Origin: Limnomonas spitsbergensis | Taxonomy: Eukaryota; Chlorophyta; Chlorophyceae; Chlamydomonadales | Reading direction: 5' to 3' | Assembly: GCA_037349105.1 (NCBI GenBank) | Contig: JAYJMM010000119.1 | Span: 6,707,001-6,771,000, forward strand | Length of the DNA: 64,000 nt | Part shown: piece by piece, positions 10,401 to 15,325 of the stretch | How the letters are laid out: each line of letters opens with the position of its first letter | Numbering within the stretch: the stretch's first letter is position 1 | The notes under the pieces: model-generated | Told to the model about the DNA's origin: nothing | Database searches by the model: none | What the model saw: only the letters and a program-made list of their open reading frames with translations | Made by a program: the position numbers and the translations under genes

Positions 10401-13400
10401 ACACCCTTCCCACACCTGTCCACTCTTCCCCACACCTGCAGGGGCTGGGTGGCGTCGCTGAAAAGCGGCGATGTGTTGGACCTTGATGGGAAGATGCCGC
10501 CACCGCCGATGAAGGGCGACTGGCGTGGCACGGTGGACCAGCTGTCATGGAAGATCCACACGGATGACAATAAGGGCGCCATAAAGCTCATGTGAGGCAA
10601 AGAACTGGGCTGGCATCATCCCTTGACCCTGATCACAAAACACCAAATCTGAAACATGAAGCCCCCCCCCCTGCTGTTGACAACAAGCGAGGGTGACATC
10701 AAGCTCATGTGAGGAAAAGAACTGGGCTGGTATCATCCCTTGACCCTGATCACAAAACACCAAATCTGAAACATGAAGCCCCCCCCCCCTGCTGTTGACA
10801 ACAAGCGAGGGTGACATCAAGCTCATGTGAGGAAAAGAACTGGGCTGGTATCATCCCTTGACCCTGATCACAAAACACAAAATCTGAAACATGAAGCCCC
10901 CCCCCCCTGCTGTTGACAACAAGCGAGGGTGACATCAAGCTCGTGTGAGGAAAAGAACTGGGCTGGTATCATCCCTTGACCCTGATCACAAAACATGAAA
11001 CCTACTCACCCACCCACCCGTAAAGAGTAACTGTAACCCTCAGCACAAAACGTTAAACCTAACCCCCTAAAGAGTGCACCCTTAACCATTAACGCAAATA
11101 CTGACGACAGAGAGGGTGCACCACTCTACTTGCCTCAAACACGCCTTTTACTGGATAATGCAGATGTCATAGGCACTCTGGCACTTGAAACCCATAGTCA
11201 CTGCAACCTCTCAACCCACAACTCATCACTGCACCCTTGTGCACACCCATCAGACATACCTTCCTGCTGGACAATGCGGATGCGCTAGACGAGAGCTTGG
11301 CCACTGTGGCGATTCCAAAGCCTGACGGGCTGCGCCGTGACTCCCTGATCCAGCTGCACGCCTACACCGACCTGCTGGTGTCGCTGCTGAGGTGGTACCC
11401 CAGCAAGAGCGGCCAGGCGCGACACTTCAGCAAGGCGGCGGAGCACTTCAAGATGCTCATTGTGGGTCAAGGGTATGAGATATGCCTAGGGAAAGGGTTG
11501 AGGTTGCTCAATGTGGGTTCAGGATGTAAGGCCTAGGGTGAAGGGGTTGAGGTTGCTCAATGTGGGTTCAGGGTGTAAGGCCTAGGGTGAATGGGTTGAC
11601 GTTGCTCAATGTGGGTTCAGGGTGTAAGGCCTAGGGTGAAGGGGTTGAGGTTGCTCAATGTGGGTTCAGGGTGTAAGGCCTAGGGTGAAGGGGTTGACGT
11701 TGCTCAATGTGGGTTCAGGGTGTAAGGCCTAGGGTGAAGGGGTTGAGGTTGCTCAATGTGGGTTCAGGGTGTAAGGCCTAGGGTGAAGGGGTTGAGGTTG
11801 CTCAATGTGGGTTTAGGGTTTAGGATTTCACGCCTCGTCATGAAGGCGGCCAAGCACATCAAGATTTTCATCGTGGGTACGATGAGAAAGCAGGCACGAG
11901 CGATCGCGCCCCTGGAGGAGTATTATTATCTGCTGTTCTTTTATCTGCATTTCATTACGCTTAGGGCTCTGTTTCAGAAGCCCTGACCCTGCCTTGTTAA
12001 GTCAGGGTCGCTTACTGACTTTGACATTATCCTGAAGTCTGAACCCTGAGCCCTCAACACAGTTATCCTCCCTCCCTATGTCCCCATGTCAATATGTCCC
12101 CATGTCCATATGTCCTCATGTCCCCATGTCCCTTTGTCCCCATGTCAAAGGGCTTGGGTATCAAGTGAACTCATGCACCTAAACCGTAAACCCGTTTTAT
12201 TCCCTGAATGGAAATCACACAGGTCACCTCCAGCGACGATCCCTCAACGCTTGAGCCCAAGAAGAGTACGAGGGTCAAGGATGCCTGCAAGCCGGGGAAG
12301 AAGCCCAAGACGTGGTTCACCTTCGAGCTGGTGTCGAGCATGGTGCACCTCAAGTATGGACAGGTGTGTGGAATGGAAGCTAGGCAGAAGCTACATAAGG
12401 CTTGGTTCCCTTTGAGCTGGTTTCCAACATGGTGCTCCCCTAGGATACACATGTGTGTGGATGGGAAGCTGGGGGGGAGATGGAGGGAAGCTAGGGAGAA
12501 GCTGTCCAATGTTTGGTTCCTCTTCAGCTGTTTTCCAACATGGTGCTCCCCTAGGATACACATGTGTGTGGATGGGAAGCTGGGGGGAGATGGATGGAAG
12601 CTAGGGAGAAGCTGTCCAATGTTTGGTTCCCCTTCAGCTGGTTTCCAGCATGGTGCTCCCCAAGGATATGCATGTGTGCAGAAGGGAAGCTGGGGGGAAG
12701 CTATGGAGAAGCTCCCCAATGTGTGGTTCACCTTTGAACTGGTTTCCAGCATGGTGCACCTCAAGTATAGACATGTGGGTGGAAGGGAAGCTGGGGGGAA
12801 GCTGGTGGGTCAAGGTGCATCCAAGGAAAGCGAGGGGGGCTGGGTGAGGACTCGGGTGCTGGGTAGGACAGTTGGGTGGAATGGTGAGCAGGCGTGTGTG
12901 TAGGAGCTGGAGGCAGTGTGTCCGAATTCAACGTTGAGACTTGGTTTTCGAGGAGTCATCAGTATGAAAAATTGTGAATGTGGGCACTCGCCTTCGGCGA
13001 TCTGGCTTCCCTTTGGCAATCTGCTAGGCTGGAATCGCCAATCCAACTTGCTTTCGATTCGCCTAACTGGTCGCCAGTGGCTACCACTGGCCTAATGCAG
13101 AAACACTGGCTGGAGGGATGAACATCCAACTGCCCCCGCACTTGCACCTGTCCTCCCTGCCCCTGTCCTCCCTGCCCCTGCCCGAATTGAGCGCAGGGGG
13201 AATCCTCTCCTAAGCCAGGGGGGAGGGGGGGAGGAGTTTAAGGGGGGGGGGGTAGTTTTGTGTTAGTTCACCTGCCATACCTTCACAATGTCCCTGCCAA
13301 AAAAACTCAATTGTGCCTGTTTGCACCCAGGATCAACCGATCAGCCAGTCCCTCATTCAGGAGGCCGGCAGTGCGCTGGGGCGGTTGATGGCTGCCAGTC

Positions 13401-14879
13401 GGTCCAGTCCGATGAAAAAGGTGAGGCGAGGTGGATGATGGCTGCGAGCCCGTCTAGTCCGATGAGAACTCGGATGAGAAGTCGGATGAGAAGTCCGATG
13501 AGAAGTCCAATGAGAAGTCCGATGGGACCAATGTTTCTTTGTTTGTGAATCAGCTACACGTCAGCTACACTCAGGCCGCTGGCCAGACGCCCCATTTGTG
13601 GCCAGCCTTGCTGCTCCGGTCACCAGTTGTAGGCCGGTCCAGGTTTGGTCCATATCAGGCCATTGGCGGCCCGTCGAAGGTGTGGGGCTCCTAGCCGGGG
13701 GGGAGGGGGGGACGTTTGGTTGGACTATCGGCTGGGGATGGCCGCCAGCAGGGCCATGCCGAGAAAATATTGAGGGGCCGGGTATTTCAGTGTTTGGGCA
13801 GAAAATTAAACACCGTTCACCCTAAACCCTCAAATGACAATATCAAGAGCTGAGAAATGTTGGTATTACTTGGTCAGTCTTAGCACTGTGATGGCTTCTA
13901 TCAGGGCCCGCACATGGAAATAGGCTGGGTGGGGGCGGCAGCCGTAAAAAAATGGCCAAACACAAAAAAACGGACCTTCGACTGGTCCAAGACACGACCA
14001 AAACGCGTGGAACAAAAAAAATGGCAGTTTCGGAGGTAGCCAAAAAGAAAAAATACGACCTTCGGCTGGGGCTGAAACTTAAAAAATGCCTGTAAATTTC
14101 CCTGGTTGTGTTGGGTTGTGTGTGCATCCCTCGTCTACCAATGCCCTCGGAACGCCTACGTATCAAACTCAACCAAAGCATATCCCTACGAACTGGACCC
14201 CAAAGCATACTGATGTTTTGTGTATAAAAATCGAAAAATCGAAAACTTGCATTTTCAGTGTCTCTTTTTCGTGACTCGGCTACACATGTCAGCTACACTC
14301 TGACCTCTGGCCAGAGGCCCCAATTTTTGGCCAGCCAAACTGCCTTGGGCACCAGTCGTAGGCCGGTCCTGGCTTGGTCTCGATCGGGCCTTTGGCGGCC
14401 CCGGGGCGGCCTGCCGAAAGTGGAATCGTAGCGGAAAAAAGATATACTGAGTCTGCATGATTGCTCGTAAGCACCACAGATTTGCATCCTCAATGTCTGT
14501 TCGCACAAGTTACTAGAACACTCCCCCTCCCCATTTACAGGCTGGCGGCAGCCGCAACTTTGTGGGCAACATGACCACTGGCAACAGCAACAACACCAAG
14601 GTTGCGGACATGACCCGCGACTACTTTGGCTCGGTCGGCTCCAAGGAGGTGCTGGACGCAGTCACCTCGAGCCGCACGCCTGGGCCAGGGAGCAACCTGC
14701 GGGGCACGGTGAAGCTGCCCACCATCAACGGGAGTGGCGGCCGTGCCTCCACGGACAGCGTGAGCCAGGGTGCGACGCGGGGCCGGGGTCAGCTCACGGT
14801 TGGGGGGACTTCAATGAGCCGGGACCGGAGGGCCTCGCTGCCTGCGATCAGTCCCAGGTCTCACAGCAGCATCATGTAA
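306..14879 (+). CDS. Gene A: WLD/RxWCLxEI-region plus EF-hand protein, 12-exon 3' part
   Basis: Hand-assembled from twelve exons: 306-562, 2378-2451, 3243-3400, 4365-4445, 7693-7779, 8626-8789, 9402-9548, 10442-10591, 11254-11461, 12223-12363, 13331-13420 and 14541-14879. All introns are GT-AG, every phase matches, and the sum is 631 codons plus TAA. Residues 1-110 contain a W-L-D-F segment and then R-C-W-C-L-L-E-I. This resembles a region seen in large algal and protist proteins (often FxSHAW...WxDxF...LLVLD...RxWCLxEI); I cannot name the domain with certainty. Exon 3 fits the downstream part of that family (DRVRILGEV). Residues 225-236 are a canonical EF-hand loop and 259-270 a degenerate one, suggesting calcium control. 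The C-terminus is Gly/Ser/Arg-rich and probably disordered. The 5' end lies outside the window. Function unknown. Confidence 0.8.
597..1425 (+). repeat. 22-bp tandem array in gene A intron
   Basis: About 37 copies of a 21-22 bp unit built from gtgtgtagcggtacatg and tatat, with a recurrent shorter variant carrying gcggtctggtat. It lies inside the 1.8-kb intron between exons 1 and 2. Long open frames on the minus strand (HIHVPLHTYT-type) are by-products of the repeat. Confidence 0.9.
1432..1481. repeat. (TA)n microsatellite
   Basis: An uninterrupted run of about 24 ta dinucleotides directly after the 22-bp array, followed by a few more gtgtgtag remnants. Confidence 0.95.
1745..1785 (+). repeat. 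EAWIKEGT motif fragment, copy 1
   Basis: Contains gcgtggattaaggaaggcac followed by ctgttcggccgcag. Translated as A-W-I-K-E-G-T-C-S-A in one frame. Near-identical 40-bp segments occur at 7961-8004 (+) and 55768-55812 (-), far apart in different introns or flanks. Probably the conserved remnant of a dispersed element or multicopy gene; not recognised. Confidence 0.6.
2085..2168 (+). repeat. ~15-bp tandem repeat (cttcacatcaat)
   Basis: Five to six imperfect copies of cttcacatcaat / cttcacaccagt in the first intron of gene A. Confidence 0.8.
2325..2377 (+). repeat. 17-bp repeat abutting acceptor of exon 2
   Basis: Three copies of catcatgctgtgcata run directly into the acceptor tgtgcag at 2371-2377. 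The last copy therefore supplies the splice acceptor, and the upstream copies lack only its final g. Confidence 0.75.
2378..2451 (+). CDS. Gene A exon 2
   Basis: 74 nt, phase 2 in and phase 1 out. Completes Arg86 and encodes CWCLLEIFLTAYHLEVAK, then IHILFP. The R-x-W-C-L-x-E-I signature at residues 86-93 is what links this gene to the large protist family. Donor ag|gtgagg. Confidence 0.85.
2483..2672 (+). mobile_element. MITE-like element, copy 2
   Basis: Starts with a four-fold cagctacatgt repeat, continues cactccggcctccggcc, then gtggactcgtagcc and an A-rich end ataaaaagaacac. Same orientation as copy 1. Lies in the intron between exons 2 and 3 of gene A. Confidence 0.75.
2808..2968. repeat. 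Pentanucleotide (tgtgc)n array
   Basis: Roughly 30 copies of gctgt/gcagt pentamers, ending in (gatgt)n. Intronic low complexity; the translated products (CCAVLCSAV type) are not genes. Confidence 0.9.
3120..3178 (+). repeat. Decoy copy of acceptor and start of exon 3
   Basis: ccctggctgatgcctctcag then ttgttctggggcaggacc then tgcccctgcgcat repeats the true acceptor and exon start found ~101 bp downstream (ccctggctgatgccccccag, then ttgccatggagctggacc, then tgcccctgcgcat). The AG is intact. The copy is frame-disrupted shortly after. Confidence 0.8.
3243..3400 (+). CDS. Gene A exon 3
   Basis: 158 nt, phase 1 in and phase 0 out. Encodes VAMELDLPLRMEALLAKVD, then ISLAETSRQEDRVRILGEV and KHSVGVKRMHELLKQ. 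The DRVRILGEV block with a trailing SVG matches what follows the RxWCLxEI part in the same protist family. Donor cag|gtgaga. Confidence 0.85.
3465..3560 (+). repeat. Imperfect repeats with taccggta palindromes
   Basis: Four imperfect copies of a ~25-bp unit, ttaccggtacagttttt alternating with aaataccggtacc. The self-complementary taccggta octamer recurs in non-coding parts of the window (near 3630, 15985 and 16320). Confidence 0.75.
3955..4335 (+). repeat. 57-bp tandem array
   Basis: About 6.5 nearly identical 57-bp copies made of ttgtaacagcagca, ttgtaacccgcagta, ttgtaaccacatga and ttgtaaccgcaaca, so each unit is itself four ttgtaac submodules. 57 is a multiple of 3, which explains the long spurious minus-strand frames. 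It ends 30 bp before exon 4 of gene A. Confidence 0.95.
4365..4445 (+). CDS. Gene A exon 4
   Basis: 81 nt, phase 0 to 0. Encodes GLLRAARTTLRWGTTPQL then TAYLALLLE. Acceptor gtgtgcag, donor gag|gtgcgt. Leu/Ala-rich and probably helical. Confidence 0.75.
4491..5812 (+). repeat. 38-bp tandem array
   Basis: About 35 copies of a 38-bp unit (gcactccttatggaagtg, tataccgtatattcatacc) with only c/a and t/a point variants (gtatat or atatat; attc or aatc). Open frames through it are period artefacts. It sits in the 3.2-kb intron 4 of gene A. Confidence 0.95.
5813..6237. other. Intronic stretch, no gene seen
   Basis: AT-rich unique sequence up to about 6050, then a C/T-rich stretch with repeated cctc-agcctc motifs. 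No exon with matching phases or codon use was found on either strand. Confidence 0.6.
6238..6612 (+). repeat. (ccctgc)n hexanucleotide array
   Basis: About 60 copies of cccctg, with tccctg variants at both ends. It reads as Pro-Ala or Leu-Pro in two plus-strand frames and Gly-Ala on the minus strand. It lies in an intron and all frames are equally open, as expected of a 6-bp period, so no protein is called. Confidence 0.95.
6895..7165 (+). repeat. Short imperfect repeats (aacggcagtttg; aacacggtacaa)
   Basis: 6905-6990 holds four to five copies of aacggcagtttgta-like units. 7040-7165 holds eight or more copies of aaacacggtacaa. The remainder to 7500 looks unique and non-coding. Confidence 0.8.
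7549..7595 (+). repeat. Decoy copy of exon 5 acceptor
   Basis: gctgactcaatatagaaag then tttagattgcccagctgcg then ccatt is a diverged copy of the true boundary at 7684-7726 (gctggtccagagtggagag then ttcagcttgctcaactgca then ccat). The decoy has lost the AG. A direct repeat of caactctgcatgcg separated by aaaccctaaaccc lies between the two (7630-7682). Confidence 0.65.
7693..7779 (+). CDS. Gene A exon 5
   Basis: 87 nt, phase 0 to 0. Encodes SGEFSLLNCTMAAMPELA then VDEKMLNEIKQ. The acceptor tggtccag was chosen because it is the only nearby AG giving phase 0 into the EF-hand exon. The C-terminal part is the entering helix before EF-hand 1. The internal ATG could serve as a shorter start if this were the 5' end of a separate gene. 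Confidence 0.75.
7961..8004 (+). repeat. EAWIKEGT motif fragment, copy 2
   Basis: acgccctgaggcgtggatt then aaggaaggcacccgttcgg then ccgtag, preceded by (aaat)n. One frame reads RPEAWIKEGTRSA. Same segment as at 1745 and 55768. Confidence 0.65.
8346..8535 (+). mobile_element. MITE-like element, copy 3 (diverged)
   Basis: cttcagctacaattcagctt start, then ctctggccaccgg, gggccggtcaaaacttgg, and a gataaacac end. More diverged than copies 2, 5, 8 and 9. Intronic, between exons 5 and 6 of gene A. Confidence 0.6.
8626..8789 (+). CDS. Gene A exon 6: EF-hand pair
   Basis: 164 nt, phase 0 to 2. Residues 220-273. EF-hand 1 is IFNIYDADGSGELDKEEF, a canonical 12-residue loop (D225, D227, S229, E231 backbone, D233, E236). 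EF-hand 2 has the loop NTDGGDGVGIDE (259-270), with N1, D3, G5 and E12, so probably weak or non-binding. Acceptor ctattcag, donor catg|gtaggg. Confidence 0.92.
8790..9360 (+). repeat. G-rich tandem copies of the exon 6 donor region
   Basis: Eight to nine irregular 55-80 bp copies of a unit with tttgaggttggtaggga followed by g-runs and ctgccttgcatatg. Its core mirrors the true exon end and donor (gagtttgaggcatggtaggg at 8777-8796), so the array starts at the splice donor. Poly-G runs up to about 18 bases. Confidence 0.8.
9402..9548 (+). CDS. Gene A exon 7
   Basis: 147 nt, phase 2 to 2. Completes Trp274, then WAESQKSQWQRQRRSEAD and ATVESLIRMMESFLMLV, ending DHLPFF. Charged, helical, probably the linker after the EF-hands. 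Acceptor ccggcag, donor caa|gtgagtg. Confidence 0.88.
9541..9775 (+). repeat. 75-bp tandem copies of exon 7 end plus donor
   Basis: The true end of exon 7 and its donor (cccttcttcaagtgagtg) recurs at 9621 and 9696 (75-bp shifts) and, more diverged, at 9766. Each unit also contains atggtgcacataccttaatt and agggtttagggtttagg. Every copy repeats the donor caagtgagtg. Confidence 0.9.
9879..10062 (+). repeat. 26-bp tandem array
   Basis: Seven copies of tgatgcacagacgctg plus ctgcaaaaac. Intron 7 of gene A. The gatgcacag part is shared with the preceding 75-bp unit (gatggtgcacag). Confidence 0.9.
10442..10591 (+). CDS. Gene A exon 8
   Basis: 150 nt, phase 2 to 2. Completes Lys323, then GWVASLKSGDVLDLDGKM, PPPPMKGDWRGTVDQLSW and KIHTDDNKGAIKL. 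Acceptor cctgcag, donor at|gtgagg. A short proline run precedes a W-containing segment; no known domain recognised. Confidence 0.88.
10565..10996 (+). repeat. ~118-bp tandem copies of exon 8 end plus donor
   Basis: The exon end (gatgacaataagggcgcca then taaagctcatgtgagg) recurs three times, with aagctcatgtgagg at 10701 and 10819 and aagctcgtgtgagg at 10937, shifts of 117-118 bp. Each unit also carries a poly-C run and ctgctgttgacaacaagcg, which is itself the diverged exon segment. Confidence 0.9.
11254..11461 (+). CDS. Gene A exon 9
   Basis: 208 nt, phase 2 to 0. Completes Ile373, then HTFLLDNADALDESLATVA, IPKPDGLRRDSLIQLHAY, TDLLVSLLRWYPSKSGQ and ARHFSKAAEHFKMLI. Acceptor cccatcag, donor att|gtgggt. 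Predicted helical; not recognised. Confidence 0.88.
11452..11823 (+). repeat. 49-bp tandem array from exon 9 donor region
   Basis: Seven copies at exactly 49-bp spacing (11504, 11553, 11602, 11651, 11700, 11749, 11798) of ttgctcaatgtgggttca then gggtgtaaggcctagggtg. They derive from the exon 9 end and donor, tgctcattgtgggtcaa at 11453-11469, with tgcctagggaaagggttg following. Confidence 0.9.
11824..11872 (+). pseudogene. Phase-compatible partial copy of exon 9 end
   Basis: 49 nt reading ISRLVMKAAKHIKIFI after one leading base. It is homologous to ARHFSKAAEHFKMLI at the end of exon 9, with the same gtgggt donor. The preceding tttag is an acceptor. Entry phase (one leading base) and exit phase 0 equal those of exon 9, so it could replace exon 9 in a transcript. 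May be only a relic of the duplication that seeded the 49-bp array. Confidence 0.5.
12223..12363 (+). CDS. Gene A exon 10
   Basis: 141 nt, phase 0 to 0. Encodes VTSSDDPSTLEPKKSTRVK, DACKPGKKPKTWFTFELV and SSMVHLKYGQ. Lys-rich middle. Acceptor tcacacag, donor cag|gtgtgt. Confidence 0.85.
12401..12788 (+). repeat. ~100-110 bp tandem copies of exon 10 end plus donor
   Basis: Four copies beginning near 12401, 12511, 12621 and 12721 of the last ~55 bp of exon 10 plus its donor (tggttcaccttcgagctgg, agcatggtgcacctcaag, gtgtgtgg). Copies 1-3 have indels and altered sites. Copy 4 is close to the exon. Confidence 0.9.
12712..12774 (+). pseudogene. Frame-preserved copy of exon 10 end
   Basis: 63 nt. 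After LPNV it reads WFTFELVSSMVHLKY, identical in protein to exon 10 over 15 residues; the four DNA differences there (TTC/TTT, GAG/GAA, GTG/GTT, TCG/TCC) are all synonymous. It ends cat|gtgggt, phase 0. The only in-phase acceptor is gagaag, without a pyrimidine tract, so splicing is doubtful. Confidence 0.45.
12904..13330. other. Intron 10 remainder, no gene seen
   Basis: Unique sequence with small repeats (cctgtcctccctgcc, poly-G runs near 13240). No phase-compatible exon found. Confidence 0.6.
13331..13420 (+). CDS. Gene A exon 11
   Basis: 90 nt, phase 0 to 0. Encodes DQPISQSLIQEAGSALGR then LMAASRSSPMKK. Acceptor gcacccag, donor aag|gtgagg. Confidence 0.85.
13427..13521 (+). repeat. Copy of exon 11 end plus 12-bp array
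   Basis: ggatgatggctgcgagccc then gtctagtccgatgagaact is a diverged copy of the exon 11 end (ggttgatggctgccagtcg then gtccagtccgatgaaaaag), starting 7 bp after the donor. Its last part, cggatgagaagt, is expanded about six times. Confidence 0.85.
13535..13700 (+). mobile_element. MITE-like element, copy 4
   Basis: tttctttgtttgtgaatcag then ctacacgtcagctacactc opens it, followed by ggccagccttgctgctccg and ggcggcccgtcgaagg. The 3' end is diverged (gctcctagccggg). Lies in intron 11 of gene A. Confidence 0.7.
14262..14455 (+). mobile_element. MITE-like element, copy 5 (both termini present)
   Basis: Begins gtgtctctttttcgtgactc and ends gaatcgtagcggaaaaaag. The start matches the reverse complement of the terminus of copy 8 (cgaaaaaagagacac), giving 14-15 bp terminal inverted repeats. 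Internal core ggccagccaaactgc, cggtcctggcttggtctc. Confidence 0.75.
14541..14879 (+). CDS. Gene A exon 12 (terminal)
   Basis: 339 nt including TAA, phase 0 in. Encodes AGGSRNFVGNMTTGNSNNT, KVADMTRDYFGSVGSKEV and a Gly/Ser/Arg-rich tail ending SLPAISPRSHSSIM. Probably disordered. Acceptor atttacag. Confidence 0.85.
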   Translation, partial: AGGSRNFVGNMTTGNSNNTKVADMTRDYFGSVGSKEVLDAVTSSRTPGPGSNLRGTVKLPTINGSGGRASTDSVSQGATRGRGQLTVGGTSMSRDRRASLPAISPRSHSSIM

Positions 14880-15045
14880 AGAACTGCAGCAGCAGCAGCA
14901 GCCTGTAATGAGTGGCAGCAGCAGAAGCAGCCTGTAATGGGTGGCAGCAGCAGGGTACATGGGGCTTAACATGATTTGTTGAGAGGGAGCGGCCCCAGAT
15001 CCCACCGCAGCATCCTGTAATGAGTGGCAGCAACAGCAGGGGATC
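14880..15045 (+). terminator. 3' region of gene A with TGTAA motifs and exon-end copies
   Basis: cctgtaatg occurs near 14902 and 14932 and catcctgtaatgag near 15010. TGTAA is the usual green-algal polyadenylation signal. The block at 14992-15043 (ccagatcccaccgcagcatc then ctgtaatgagtggcagcaa) is a diverged copy of the end of exon 12 (cccaggtctcacagcagcatc then atgtaaagaactgcagcag), so the duplication pattern extends past the stop codon. Confidence 0.5.
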
Positions 15046-15112
15046 AGCGGAAAGGAGCGGCCCAGTGACCAGAGGAGAAAGGCGGCAGGGGAGGGGGAGG
15101 GGGGAAATTCAT

Positions 15113-15325
15113 TTATTGGAGTTTGAGCATTAGGAGGAGAAGCGGCGGTGGCGAGGCACCTGCCTGTTTCATCCTCCTCCACCAAGACAGCATGCGGGAC
15201 AGCCGTATTGCTAGCTGCTCAACGTATTGGTTGGCAGGGTGTCCTTCCTCATGAAGGCACTCATGGCGACAATGGACCTTCAAATGAGTGTCCAGTGCAC
15301 AGACCAGGGAAAGAACTATGGTGTA
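15113..15325 (-). CDS. Candidate terminal exon of gene B
   Basis: Acceptor cctcctcag, then an open frame of 70 codons to TAA: YTIVLSLVCALDTHLKV, HCRHECLHEEGHPANQY, VEQLAIRLSRMLSWWRR and a Pro/Leu tail. Phase 0, compatible with the candidate exon at 18747-18776. Codon use (many A/T third bases) resembles the firm exons of gene B. It may instead belong to another minus-strand gene; family not recognised. Confidence 0.4.
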   Translation of the reverse strand, partial: YTIVLSLVCALDTHLKVHCRHECLHEEGHPANQYVEQLAIRLSRMLSWWRRMKQAGASPPPLLLLMLKLQ

